From the NCBI GenBank assembly GCA_964584165.1, contig CAZOYW010000002.1, forward strand, positions 84,825-148,824: a stretch of DNA of 64,000 bases, read 5' to 3'. The translations under genes and the position numbers were made by a program. The DNA is from CAZKCI01 sp964584165 (GTDB lineage Bacteria; Auribacterota; Erginobacteria; Erginobacterales; CAZKCI01). Under the pieces are notes generated by a model. That model ran no database searches, had not been told where the DNA came from, and saw only the letters and a program-made list of their open reading frames with translations. This document shows positions 16,681 through 25,237 of the stretch, piece after piece (the stretch's first letter is position 1; each line of letters opens with the position of its first letter).

Positions 16681-17322
16681 ATGAGACTGCGCGTCACCTA
16701 CAGCAAGACCGGCCTGGTGAGGTTCATCTCGCACCTCGACCTGATGCGCGTCCTTTTCCGGGCCTTCTCCCGGGCTCTCCTCCCGGTGGCTTACTCGCAG
16801 GGTTTCACTCCCCATCCCCGCTTTACCTTCTGCCCGCCCCTCAAGGTGGGGATGGAGGGGCTCCGGGAGATCTGCGATGTCGAGCTGACGGGAGAGATTG
16901 ACATCCCGGCGGCAATCGCTACACTGGGCGGGTTTTTGCCCCCGGGGATCGGGATCGGGGGAGCCCGGGCGCTTCCCCCGTCCTCCCCGACGCTCATGGC
17001 CGCGATCGCCGGCGCCCGCTATGTGGTCTCGCTCTTCCCGGAGTGGGCGCTGGGCCAGGCGGAGTTGGAATCCTTCCTCGCTCTTTCCGAGGCCAGGGTG
17101 GAGGGGGGGCGGAAGGGGAAGGCCCGGGTGGCCGACGCCCGCCGGGGCGTGCGCGCCCTCTCCCTCGCGGAGGAGGAGGGCGGGAAGCGGGAGCTTTCCG
17201 TCGAAGTCGCCCTGCCGGGGGCGTCCCCGACCGAAGTCCTGCAGGCCCTGCTGGCCCAGCCCGCGGAAGGCTTGCGCGGGGCGCGCTGGAAGAGGCTCGG
17301 TTTCATCGGAGAGGGACTGTAG
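16681..17322 (+). CDS. TIGR03936 / DUF2344 radical-SAM-associated protein
   Basis: The 213-residue protein begins MRLRVTYSKTGLVRFISHLDLMRVL and contains YSQGFTPHPRFTFCPPLKVGMEG, both hallmarks of DUF2344. In many genomes this domain is fused to the C-terminus of the TIGR03960 radical SAM protein; here the two are separate adjacent genes. A tRNA- or ribosome-related role is often supposed from the link to RNase E/G but is not demonstrated. Confidence 0.85.
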   Translation: MRLRVTYSKTGLVRFISHLDLMRVLFRAFSRALLPVAYSQGFTPHPRFTFCPPLKVGMEGLREICDVELTGEIDIPAAIATLGGFLPPGIGIGGARALPPSSPTLMAAIAGARYVVSLFPEWALGQAELESFLALSEARVEGGRKGKARVADARRGVRALSLAEEEGGKRELSVEVALPGASPTEVLQALLAQPAEGLRGARWKRLGFIGEGL

Positions 17323-17437
17323 GACAAGGAGAAAGATTTCCGCCCGAGCGGCGGATGATAATTCGGATTGCGAACTTGGCGACGGTCTTTCGACCAGACG
17401 ACGACCGTCAACGCGGGCATCGTTTCAAGGAGAATGT

Positions 17438-18961
17438 ATGACCAAGGAAATCATCATTGATTCGCACCCCCGGGAATCCCGGATCGCGGTGCTGATCGAC
17501 GGCAAGCTCGACTGGTTCTTCCTGGAGCGCGAGGAGGGCCGCCGCCAGCTCGCCAACATCTACAAGGGCAAGGTCGCCAACATCCTCCCGGGCTTGAACG
17601 CCGCCTTCGTGGACATCGGGACCGGCAAGCACGGCTTCCTGCCCATGGACGAGACGGCGGAGTCCTCCACCCTCTGGGACGACTTCGCCGACGACGAGGA
17701 GGGGGAGAAGCACCCGCCCCTGAAGAAGGGGATGACCATCCAGAACCTCCTGCAGCGGAACCAGGAGATCCTGGTCCAGGTGGTCAAGGAGCCGATCGGG
17801 ACGAAGGGCCCCCGCCTCACCACCCAGATCAGCCTTCCCGGCCGCTTCCTGGTCCTGATGCCCCGGGAGGCCCGGATCGGCGTTTCCCGCAAGATCTCCG
17901 ACCGGGCCGAGCGCCACCGCCTCCGCTCCCTGATCCGGGAGATCGGCATCCCGCCCGAGGTCGGCCTGATCGTCCGGACGGCGGCGCTCCACGCCTCGGC
18001 CAAGGAGCTGCGCAAGGATCTCGACGGCCTCCTCGAGATCTGGAAGGAGGTCCAGGAGAAGGAGAAGCAGGTGCGGGCTCCGGCCCTCATCCACGAAGAG
18101 ATGGGGCTGGTCATGCGCTCCATCCGCGACGCCCTCCTCACCGACGTCCAGCGGATCGTCACCGATTCCAAGGAGGAGCACCGCGCGATCAAGCGGTTCA
18201 TCTCCGCCTTCGTCCCCGCCAACCCGCCGGAGGTGATCCTCCATCAGGGTCCGGAGCCGCTCTTCGAGAAGTACAAGCTGGAGGAGGAGGTGGAGAGGCT
18301 CTACCAGCCCAAGATCATGCTCAAGTGCGGCGGCCATATCGTCTTCAACCAGACCGAGGCGCTGGTCACCGTGGACGTGAACTCGGGCAAGCACAAGTCC
18401 CGCCGCGACCAGGAGCAGACCGCGCTCACCACCAACCTCCAGGCGGCCGAGGAGATCGCCAAGCAGCTTCGGCTGCGCAACGTCGGCGGGATCATCGTCA
18501 TCGATTTCATCGACATGGAGTCGAAGAAGCTTAGGCGCCAGGTGATGTCGATCCTGACCCGGGAGCTCTCCCGGGACCGGGCCCGGACCAAGGTCCTGCC
18601 CATGTCGGACTTCGGGCTGGTCCAGATCACCCGGGAGCGGGAGCAGGAGAGCTTTCTCCACCGGGTCTACGAGCGCTGCCCCTGCTGCGACGGGCTGGGG
18701 ATGCTGAAATCGCCCTTCAGCCTCGCCCTGGAGCTGGAGCGGAAGCTCTTTCGCGCCCTCCACCGCCTCCCCGACATCCGCCGCTTCCGGGTGGAGGCCC
18801 ATCCCGACCTCGCCCGCTACCTCCTGGAGGAGGAGTGGGACCACCTGCGCGCGCTCGCCCACCAGAAGAAGATCCGCCTGACCGTGATCGACTCGCTCGC
18901 CCTCGGCCCCCGTCAATACATCCTCTGGGCGCTCACCGCCGAAGGCCAGCAGAAGGTCTGA
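17438..18961 (+). CDS. rng: Ribonuclease E/G family protein (Rng)
   Basis: The start at 17438 follows AAGGAG at 17428. The 507-residue protein has an N-terminal S1 domain (IYKGKVANILPGLNAAFVDIGTGKHGFL), the RNase-H-like and 5'-sensor regions, the DNase-I-like catalytic part with VTVDVNSGK and IVIDFID, and the zinc-link CPCCDG. It cleaves single-stranded AU-rich RNA and matures rRNA. No long C-terminal scaffold is present, so it is RNase G-like in size. Confidence 0.93.
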   Translation: MTKEIIIDSHPRESRIAVLIDGKLDWFFLEREEGRRQLANIYKGKVANILPGLNAAFVDIGTGKHGFLPMDETAESSTLWDDFADDEEGEKHPPLKKGMTIQNLLQRNQEILVQVVKEPIGTKGPRLTTQISLPGRFLVLMPREARIGVSRKISDRAERHRLRSLIREIGIPPEVGLIVRTAALHASAKELRKDLDGLLEIWKEVQEKEKQVRAPALIHEEMGLVMRSIRDALLTDVQRIVTDSKEEHRAIKRFISAFVPANPPEVILHQGPEPLFEKYKLEEEVERLYQPKIMLKCGGHIVFNQTEALVTVDVNSGKHKSRRDQEQTALTTNLQAAEEIAKQLRLRNVGGIIVIDFIDMESKKLRRQVMSILTRELSRDRARTKVLPMSDFGLVQITREREQESFLHRVYERCPCCDGLGMLKSPFSLALELERKLFRALHRLPDIRRFRVEAHPDLARYLLEEEWDHLRALAHQKKIRLTVIDSLALGPRQYILWALTAEGQQKV

Positions 18962-19005
18962 TTTCCCGGGAGGCGCGGGATTTCCCGCGCCTCCCGGAAA
19001 ATCAG
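18958..19005. terminator. 23-bp near-perfect palindrome at rng stop
   Basis: Arms 18958-18980 and 18983-19005 match at 22 of 23 positions with a two-base loop. The left arm includes the rng stop codon at 18959. No T-run follows the right arm, so termination is inferred from stem strength only. Confidence 0.6.
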
Positions 19006-19032
19006 ATGATCCGCTGTCTCGGCCGCCGGTTC

Positions 19033-19180
19033 TGTAGGCCCGGACTGTGTCCGGGCGCGTCCGGCCCGGCCGCCGGTTTGTAGGCCCGGACTATGTCCGG
19101 GCGCGTCAGGCCCGACCGCCGGTTCACAGAACCGGCCTACCGGGCGCGTCCGGCCCGGCCGCCGGTTCGCCGGGCGGCAG
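19033..19180. repeat. TAGGCCCGGACT...TCCGGGC tandem palindromic repeat
   Basis: TAGGCCCGGACTGTGTCCGGGC and TAGGCCCGGACTATGTCCGGGC recur 46 bases apart (19035 and 19081), each a hairpin. They are followed by CCGGTTCACAGAACCGG and CCGGCCGCCGGTT motifs. The same composite occurs once more at 63861-63915. It lies just upstream of the ribosomal-protein promoter. Confidence 0.8.
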
Positions 19181-19187
19181 GTTGTGG

Positions 19188-19215
19188 TTGACAGGATCAA
19201 CTTGGCGGTTAAGAT
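19188..19215 (+). promoter_or_regulatory. Sigma-70-like promoter of rplU operon
   Basis: A consensus TTGACA at 19188-19193, 16 bases, then TAAGAT at 19210-19215. The start codon of rplU is 40 bases further on, leaving a leader of about 33 bases that contains GAGGGAG. Confidence 0.55.
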
Positions 19216-19254
19216 ACAGTCTCGCTTTAGACACCAATCAGAGGGAGCAAGAAG

Positions 19255-19686
19255 ATGAATTTAGCGGTCATCGAAGTCACCGGGAAGCAATACCTGGTAA
19301 AGGAGGGGGACGTCATAGAGACCGACCGCCTGCCGGCCGCCCCCGGCCAGCCCATCACGCTGGACAAGGTCCTTTTGCTCTGGGACGGGAGCGAACTGAA
19401 ACTCGGCCGGCCGCATCTGGAAGGATACACGGTGCAGGGCGTGGTTCTCTCCTCCTCCCGCGGTCCGAAGGTCATCGCGTACAAGTACAAACGCCGCAAG
19501 GACTACCACCGGAAGGTGGGCCATCGCCAGGACGTTTTCAAGCTGGAGGTGAAGGCTATCCTCCTCCCGGGCCAGTCCGCGCCGGAGGAAGTCAAGAAGG
19601 CGGAGGCGAAGCCTCCCCGTGCGGCCGCCAAGAAAGCGGCGGAGAAAAAGCCGGCGGCGAAGAAGGCGCACCGGGCGGAAAAGTAA
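19255..19686 (+). CDS. rplU: 50S ribosomal protein L21
   Basis: The first 105 residues are a standard L21 (MNLAVIEVTGKQYLVKEGD, VIAYKYKRRKDYHRKVGHRQ), which binds 23S rRNA next to L20. An Ala/Lys-rich tail of about 40 residues (EVKKAEAKPP, AAKKAAEKKPAAKK) extends it to 143 residues. Such basic tails occur in several phyla. rpmA and obgE follow, the classical order. Confidence 0.95.
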   Translation: MNLAVIEVTGKQYLVKEGDVIETDRLPAAPGQPITLDKVLLLWDGSELKLGRPHLEGYTVQGVVLSSSRGPKVIAYKYKRRKDYHRKVGHRQDVFKLEVKAILLPGQSAPEEVKKAEAKPPRAAAKKAAEKKPAAKKAHRAEK

Positions 19687-19722
19687 TCCCCCGGAGAAAT
19701 ATTCGAGCCAGGAGGTAGAGCA

Positions 19723-19983
19723 GTGGGAACCAAAGGCGCAGGCATATCCCGCAACGGCCGCGACAGCCACGCCCAGCGGCTGGGCGTGAAAAGGAACAAC
19801 GGCCAGTTCGTGCGGCGGGGTTCGATCATCATCCGGCAGCGGGGGACCCGGATCTTCCCGGGCCTCAACGTCGCCCAGGCCAAGGACGACAGCCTCTTCG
19901 CCCTCGCCGACGGCACCCTTTCCTTCGACCAGCGCGGCCCGCGCAAGGTCGCCTCGGTTCACCCCGTCGCCCCTCAGGCTTGA
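19723..19983 (+). CDS. rpmA: 50S ribosomal protein L27
   Basis: An 86-residue L27 starting at GTG 19723 behind GGAGG. The sequence MGTKGAGISRNGRDSHAQRLGVKRNNGQF departs slightly from the common MAHKKGxGSSRNGRDS start. L27 reaches towards the peptidyl-transferase centre. The stop codon overlaps the TTG start of obgE. Confidence 0.93.
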   Translation: MGTKGAGISRNGRDSHAQRLGVKRNNGQFVRRGSIIIRQRGTRIFPGLNVAQAKDDSLFALADGTLSFDQRGPRKVASVHPVAPQA

Positions 19984-21005
19984 AGAGCCAGTTCGTCGAT
20001 AGGATCACCGTGCGCGCCCGGGCCGGCCGGGGGGGGAACGGCTGCGTCAGCTTCCGGAGGGAGAAGTTCGTCCCGCGCGGCGGCCCGGACGGGGGGCGGG
20101 GCGGCAAGGGGGGGGACGTGGTCCTGGTCGCCCGCGGCGAGGTGACGAGCCTCCTCGACTGCTACTACCGCCCCCTGCTTTTCGCCCCCGACGGCGAGAA
20201 CGGCCGCGGCAAGAACCAGACCGGGAAGGACGGCTCGGATCTCGAGGTCACGCTCCCCCGGGGCACGCTGGTCAAGGACCCGGAGACCGACCGGGTCCTG
20301 GGCGACCTGGTCGCCGAGGGGCAGACGCTCACCCTCGCCCGGGGAGGAAAGGGGGGGCGGGGCAATTCTTCCTTCGCCACCTCCACCCGCCAGGCCCCCC
20401 GCTTCGCCGAGAAGGGAGAGCCGGGAGAAGAGGGCGTCTTTCTCCTGGAGCTGAAGCTGATCGCCGACATCGGCCTGGTCGGCTACCCCAACGCCGGCAA
20501 ATCCTCCCTGATCGCGCGGCTTTCCCGCGCCCGCCCGAAGATCGCGCCCTATCCCTTCACCACCCTGACCCCCGTCCTGGGAGTCATGGAAGGCGCTCTC
20601 GGTCGGCGCCTCACCATCGCCGACATCCCCGGACTGGTCGAAGGGGCGCACGAGAACGTGGGGCTGGGCCATGATTTTCTCCGGCATATCGAACGGACGC
20701 GGGCCCTGGTCATGGTCCTCGACATCGCCGGCGTCGACGGGCGGACGCCACTCGACGATTACCGGTCCCTCCGGACCGAGCTTAAGCTTCACAATCCCCT
20801 CCTCTCCGCCAAGCCCTTCCTGGTGGCGGCGAACAAGATGGACCTTCCGGAGGCGCGGGGGAAGCTGAAGGGCTTTCTCCGTTCTTCGCGGTTGGCGAAG
20901 GCGAGGGTCTTCCCGGTCTCGGCTCTGACCGGGGAGGGAACCGAAGGCCTCCAGAAGGCGATTTTCGCCCTGGCGGCGGAGAGGGAGGGACGGGGGATCT
21001 CATGA
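19980..21005 (+). CDS. obgE: GTPase ObgE/CgtA
   Basis: A 341-residue Obg GTPase involved in late 50S assembly and stress signalling. The N-terminal glycine-rich Obg fold (VRARAGRGGNGCVSFRREKFVPRGGPDGGRGGKGG) is followed by a G domain with GYPNAGKSSL, DIPGLVEGA and NKMD. No ATG lies before the conserved start, so TTG 19980, overlapping the rpmA stop as TTGA, is the best choice. It lacks the OCT C-terminal extension. Confidence 0.93.
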   Translation: MKSQFVDRITVRARAGRGGNGCVSFRREKFVPRGGPDGGRGGKGGDVVLVARGEVTSLLDCYYRPLLFAPDGENGRGKNQTGKDGSDLEVTLPRGTLVKDPETDRVLGDLVAEGQTLTLARGGKGGRGNSSFATSTRQAPRFAEKGEPGEEGVFLLELKLIADIGLVGYPNAGKSSLIARLSRARPKIAPYPFTTLTPVLGVMEGALGRRLTIADIPGLVEGAHENVGLGHDFLRHIERTRALVMVLDIAGVDGRTPLDDYRSLRTELKLHNPLLSAKPFLVAANKMDLPEARGKLKGFLRSSRLAKARVFPVSALTGEGTEGLQKAIFALAAEREGRGIS

Positions 21006-22144
21006 CCACCGGGAAAAATGCTTTCGCGCCGATCTCGGTCGATCGCGTCGCGCTCCTCCGCCCCGTCCGGCGGATCGTGGTCAAGGTAGGGACCTACCTC
21101 CTGACCGGGAAGGGTACCCCTCTCGACCCCGAGATGATCAGGAAGATCGCCGCGGAGATCGCCGAGCTCCGCCGCCGGGGGAAGGACGTGGCCCTGGTCA
21201 CCTCCGGGGCGATCGGCGCCGGGGTGATCGAGCTCAAGCTCCCGGGGCGCCCCCGCGACCTCGCCGGCCTCCAGGCCGCCGCCGCGGTGGGCCAGGCCGG
21301 CCTGATGCACCTCTACCGGAACGCCTTCGCCGCCCACGGCCTGAAGGTCGGCCAGATCCTCCTCACCCGGGAGGACGTCCGCCGCCGGATCAGCGTTCGC
21401 CACGCCATCGTCGCCCTTCTCGAGCGGGGCGTGGTCCCGATCGTCAACGAGAACGACTCGGTCGCGGTGGACGAGATCAGGTTCGGCGACAACGACTATC
21501 TCTCCGCCCTGGTCTCCGCCCTGATCCGGGCCGATCTCCTCGTCCTCCTCACTGACGTGGACGGCCTCCTCCGCCCGGAGGGCGGCGGCCGCGCGGTCGT
21601 CCCGATCGTGGAGCGGGTCACGCCGGAGCTGGAGGCGTGGGCCGGCGGCTCCGATAAGGAGCTCTCCCGCGGGGGGATGCGCTCGAAGCTCCTGGCGGCG
21701 CGGATCGTCTCCCGCAGCGGGGGGATGATGGCGATCGCGCCGGGCCGCCGGCCATCGGTGCTCGCCGATCTTCTCGACGGCCGGCCGATCGGGACGCTCT
21801 TCCTGGCCTCCCCGGAGCGGGCCGGCGAGAAGAAATGGTGGATCGCCTTCTCCCGGATCCGCCAGGGGGCGATCATCGTCGACGAAGGGGCCCGCCGGGC
21901 CCTGGTCTCCCGGGGCAAGAGCCTCCTCGCCTCGGGGGTGACCGGGGTCGAGGGGAACGTCCGGCCGGGGGAGATGGTGGGGATACTCGGTCCGGACCGG
22001 GTCGAGTTCGCCCGCGGTCTCACGAACTACGGGGCGGAGGATCTGATGAAAATCCGGGGCTGCCAGACCTCCCAGATCGCCGCCATCCTGGGCCGCCTCG
22101 ACTACAAGGAGGTCGTGCACCGGGACAGCCTGCTGATCCTGTGA
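21002..22144 (+). CDS. proB: Glutamate 5-kinase with PUA domain
   Basis: The 380-residue enzyme catalyses the first step of proline synthesis. The kinase domain shows IVVKVGTYLLTG, ALVTSGAIGAG, VPIVNENDSV and DNDYLSALVS; the C-terminal 80 residues are a PUA domain. The ATG overlaps the obgE stop (ATGA), so the genes are translationally coupled. proA is not in the window. Confidence 0.93.
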   Translation: MTTGKNAFAPISVDRVALLRPVRRIVVKVGTYLLTGKGTPLDPEMIRKIAAEIAELRRRGKDVALVTSGAIGAGVIELKLPGRPRDLAGLQAAAAVGQAGLMHLYRNAFAAHGLKVGQILLTREDVRRRISVRHAIVALLERGVVPIVNENDSVAVDEIRFGDNDYLSALVSALIRADLLVLLTDVDGLLRPEGGGRAVVPIVERVTPELEAWAGGSDKELSRGGMRSKLLAARIVSRSGGMMAIAPGRRPSVLADLLDGRPIGTLFLASPERAGEKKWWIAFSRIRQGAIIVDEGARRALVSRGKSLLASGVTGVEGNVRPGEMVGILGPDRVEFARGLTNYGAEDLMKIRGCQTSQIAAILGRLDYKEVVHRDSLLIL

Positions 22145-22192
22145 AAGCGGGCGGCGCAACCAGAACACTGGGGCGTATGCCGCCGGCGGATC

Positions 22193-22222
22193 CGTTGCAC
22201 GTTACACGTTACACGTTCCACG
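22193..22222. repeat. CACGTTACACGTT tandem word array
   Basis: CGTTGCACGTTACACGTTACACGTTCCACG is a run of four imperfect 8-9-base words just upstream of nadD. The same word makes full hairpins at 53394-53482 and a reverse-complement run at 48971-48996. Confidence 0.8.
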
Positions 22223-22229
22223 GGGCACG

Positions 22230-22844
22230 ATGACTCGGATCGGGATACTCGGCGGCACCTTCAACCCCGTTCACAACGGCCATCTCGCCATCGCCCGGGA
22301 GGCCCTCCGGCGCTTCCGCCTGGACCGGGTCATCTTCATCCCGGTCGCCCTCCCTCCGCACAAGTCCTCCGCCGACCTCGCCCCCGCCTCCAAGCGCCTG
22401 GCGATGCTCCGGCTGGCCCTGCGCGGGAAGAGAAGGTACTCCCTCTCCGGGATGGAGATCGCCCGGGGCGGGAAGTCCTACACGGTGCGAACGGTCCGGG
22501 ACCTGCGCCGCCGCTTCCCCCGGGCCGAATTCCACCTGATCATCGGAGCCGACAACCTGAAGACGATCGCTTCCTGGAAGCGGATCGGCGAGCTGGTCCG
22601 GAGGGTCGGCTTCATCGTGGTCCGCCGCCCCGGCCATCCCCTCCGGGGGATGACGGGAGAGAACGCCGCCTGGGCGAGGAGAATCCTCGGCCGCGGCGGG
22701 GGCAATGTTCTGGAACTCGCGATCCCCGTCTCCTCGAGCGTGATCCGGGAGCGCGCCCGGCGGGGGCTGAGCCTCCGGGGAAGGGTGCCTCCCCCCGTCG
22801 CGCGCTATCTCCGGGAGAAAGGGCTGTATGCGCATGTGCTATGA
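22230..22844 (+). CDS. nadD: Nicotinate-nucleotide adenylyltransferase
   Basis: The 204-residue enzyme makes deamido-NAD from nicotinate mononucleotide and ATP. The nucleotidyltransferase motif GGTFNPVHNGHL is at residues 8-19, and the second motif is SSSVIRERARRG near the C-terminus. rsfS follows, a frequent pairing. Confidence 0.95.
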   Translation: MTRIGILGGTFNPVHNGHLAIAREALRRFRLDRVIFIPVALPPHKSSADLAPASKRLAMLRLALRGKRRYSLSGMEIARGGKSYTVRTVRDLRRRFPRAEFHLIIGADNLKTIASWKRIGELVRRVGFIVVRRPGHPLRGMTGENAAWARRILGRGGGNVLELAIPVSSSVIRERARRGLSLRGRVPPPVARYLREKGLYAHVL

Positions 22845-22882
22845 TTATCCCCCCGGCGGCCGTTCCGCCGGATGTTCCGTAG

Positions 22883-22904
22883 CCGCGGGCCTTTAGGCCC
22901 GCGG
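22883..22904. repeat. CCGCGGGCCT/AGGCCCGCGG palindrome
   Basis: Ten-base arms around TT, preceded by GTAG. The same GTAGCCGCGG-type hairpin occurs at 54270-54292 and 54365-54385, with a variant at 33995-34014. Confidence 0.75.
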
Positions 22905-22927
22905 AGCGAGGAGGATATAGACGACCG

Positions 22928-23311
22928 ATGAAAAAAGAGAGGAAAAACCGGAAACCCCCCGCCCGGCCGCGTCCCTGGCCGGCCCTGAAGACCGTCCGGA
23001 TCGCCCGGGCGGCGGCGGCGGAGAAGAAGGCGGAGGCGATCGTCGCCCTGGACATGCGCGCGATCTCCTCCCTGGCCGACGTATTTTTTATCTGCACCGC
23101 CCAGAACGAGCGGCAGGCGGAGGCGATCGTCTCCGCGATCCGGGACGGGTTGAAGGCGGAGGGCATCCCCATCCGCGCGACGGAGGGACTCCCCGAGGGG
23201 CGCTGGGTGGTCATGGACTGCGGCGACGTTCTCATCCACGTTTTCCTGCCCGCCGTCCGCGCCTTCTACTCCCTGGAGACGCTTTGGGGGGACGCCCCTA
23301 AGCTGAAGTGA
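22928..23311 (+). CDS. rsfS: Ribosomal silencing factor RsfS
   Basis: A 127-residue protein whose last 105 residues are RsfS (Iojap family): AEKKAEAIVALDMRAISSLADVFFICTAQNERQAEAI and EGRWVVMDCGDVLIHVF. It binds L14 and blocks subunit joining during starvation. The N-terminal 20 residues are basic and Pro-rich and may be an extension or start earlier than the true start. Confidence 0.92.
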   Translation: MKKERKNRKPPARPRPWPALKTVRIARAAAAEKKAEAIVALDMRAISSLADVFFICTAQNERQAEAIVSAIRDGLKAEGIPIRATEGLPEGRWVVMDCGDVLIHVFLPAVRAFYSLETLWGDAPKLK

Positions 23312-23327
23312 ACAGTAACCGAAAATG

Positions 23328-23370
23328 CAGTGATCAGTGATCAGTCACTGATTACTGATCACTGATTACT
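23328..23370. repeat. CAGTGATCAGTGATCAGT word hairpin
   Basis: Left arm 23328-23345 and right arm 23347-23364 pair at 17 of 18 positions with a one-base loop. Each arm is a tandem array of the word CAGTGAT or its complement. It ends 11 bases before argS. Confidence 0.85.
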
Positions 23371-23381
23371 TTTTCCTTGCC

Positions 23382-25121
23382 GTGACGCCTGAGATCCGAC
23401 AGAAGATCGCCGCGCTCGTCGAGCGGGCTTTTCAAGAAGCGGTGGAGAAGGGTTCCCTCCCGGAGGCCGCCCTGCCCCCGGTCGATCTCGCGCCTCCCCG
23501 CGACCCCGAACACGGGGACCTCGCGAGCAACATCGCCATGCTCCTCGCCGGCCGGCTCCGCCGTCCGCCCGCCGCCATCGCCTCCGCCCTGGCCGCGGTC
23601 GTTTCCTCCTGGCCGGAGGCCGACCGCTATCCGGCCGCCGCCGCCGTGGCCGATCCGAAAAAGGGCTTTCTCAACTTCCGCCTCGCCCCGCGCGCCTTCC
23701 AGGATGCCCTGCGCTCCCTTTTCCCCCGGGCCGGGCGCTTCGGCGAGACCGGCGCGGGGAAGGGGAAGAAGGTCCTTCTGGAGTTCGTCTCCGCCAACCC
23801 CACCGGGCCGCTCACCGTCGCTCACGGGCGCCAGGCGGCGGTGGGCGACACGCTCGGGAGCCTCCTCGCCAAGGCCGGTTTCCGGGTGACCCGGGAATAC
23901 TACCTCAACGACCGTGGTCGGCAGATGCGGACGCTCGGCCGCTCCCTCTACCTCCGCTGGCGGGAGCTTAAGGGGGAGGCGGTGGAGTTCCCGGATGATC
24001 ACTATCGGGGAGAGTACCTGATCGGAGTCGCGAGGAAGCTGCCCGGCGGGCCCCTCCCGGAGACGGGCAAGCCGCTCGCCGACTCTTCCGAGGAGGAGGC
24101 GCTTGATTTCTGCACCCGCTTCGCCATGGACGAGCTCCTGGCCCTCAACCGCTCGGAGCTCGACGGCTTCCGGGTCCGGATGGACTCCTGGATCAGCGAG
24201 AAGGAGCTGGTCGCCTCCGGGGCGGTGGCTGAGGTCCTCGCCGAGCTCGCCCGGCGGGGGGAGACCTACGAAAAGGACGATGCCCTCTGGTTCCGCTCCA
24301 CCTCCCACGGCGACGAGAAGGACCGGGTCCTGACCAAGACCGGGGGCGACCTCACCTACTTCGCCTCCGACATCGCCTACCACGTCCGCAAGCTCGATCG
24401 GGGCTTCGACCTCCTGGTTGACTTCTGGGGGCCGGACCATCACGGCCACATCATCCGCCTGAAGGGGGCCCTCCGGGCCCTCGGCCGCGACCCGGAGCGC
24501 CTGCACGTGATCATCGTTCAGCTGGTCAAGCTTTTCCAGGGGACGGAGGAGGTCAGGATGTCCACCCGGGCCGGCCAGTTCGTCGCCTTGAGCGAGGTGA
24601 TGGCGGACGTGGGCGTCGACGCCGCCCGCTATTTCTTCGTCCGCCGCCGCAAGGAATCTCCGCTCGATTTCGACCTGGAGCTGGCCCGGAAGCAGTCCCC
24701 GGACAACCCGGTCTACTACGTCCAATACGCCCACGCCCGCGTCTGCTCCATCTTCCGCCGGCATCGGGAAGGGGGAGGGGAGGAACTCCCCGACCCCGGA
24801 TCGGTCGACCTCTCAGCGCTCACCCTCCCCGAGGAGACGGAACTGATCAAGCGCCTCCTCCTCTTCCCCGAGCTGATCGGCCAGGCCGCGACCACGTTCC
24901 AGCCGCACCTCCTCCCCGCTTACCTGGAGGATCTCGCCCAGACCTTCCATAATTACTACAACCGCCGGCGGGTGATCGGGGAGGAGAAGGCGGTGACCCT
25001 CGCCCGCCTCGCCCTCTCCCGGGCGGTGCAGGCGGTGATCGCCGAGGGGCTCGCCATCATGGGCGTCTCCGCCCCGGAGCGGATGGCGAAATTGGAGGAG
25101 GACGGACAGGAAGGTGATTAA
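23382..25121 (+). CDS. argS: Arginyl-tRNA synthetase
   Basis: A 579-residue class I synthetase starting at GTG 23382. An N-terminal Add-1-like domain is followed by SANPTGPLTVAHGRQAAVGD. This is the HIGH region, with HGRQ replacing the more common HGRG. DFWGPDHHGHI and the KMSKS equivalent VRMSTRAG come next, then an anticodon-binding domain with YVQYAHARVCSIFR. Length is normal. Confidence 0.95.
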   Translation: MTPEIRQKIAALVERAFQEAVEKGSLPEAALPPVDLAPPRDPEHGDLASNIAMLLAGRLRRPPAAIASALAAVVSSWPEADRYPAAAAVADPKKGFLNFRLAPRAFQDALRSLFPRAGRFGETGAGKGKKVLLEFVSANPTGPLTVAHGRQAAVGDTLGSLLAKAGFRVTREYYLNDRGRQMRTLGRSLYLRWRELKGEAVEFPDDHYRGEYLIGVARKLPGGPLPETGKPLADSSEEEALDFCTRFAMDELLALNRSELDGFRVRMDSWISEKELVASGAVAEVLAELARRGETYEKDDALWFRSTSHGDEKDRVLTKTGGDLTYFASDIAYHVRKLDRGFDLLVDFWGPDHHGHIIRLKGALRALGRDPERLHVIIVQLVKLFQGTEEVRMSTRAGQFVALSEVMADVGVDAARYFFVRRRKESPLDFDLELARKQSPDNPVYYVQYAHARVCSIFRRHREGGGEELPDPGSVDLSALTLPEETELIKRLLLFPELIGQAATTFQPHLLPAYLEDLAQTFHNYYNRRRVIGEEKAVTLARLALSRAVQAVIAEGLAIMGVSAPERMAKLEEDGQEGD

Positions 25122-25129
25122 TGGTTCAG

Positions 25130-25191
25130 GAAAAACCATTCGCCCCTGAACCCTGACGCCTGACACCTGACACCTGACACCTGATACCTAA
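25130..25191. repeat. GGTTCAGG and CCTGACACC mixed word array
   Basis: GGTTCAGG and CCTGAACC flank a short loop, then CCTGACGCC, three copies of TGACACC and TGATACC run on in one direction. It shows two word families abutting in one spacer before the aminotransferase. Confidence 0.75.
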
Positions 25192-25237
25192 ACCCCCCTT
25201 GCCCTTTCTCCTTTCTCCCGCTATATTTCTCCCCCTC

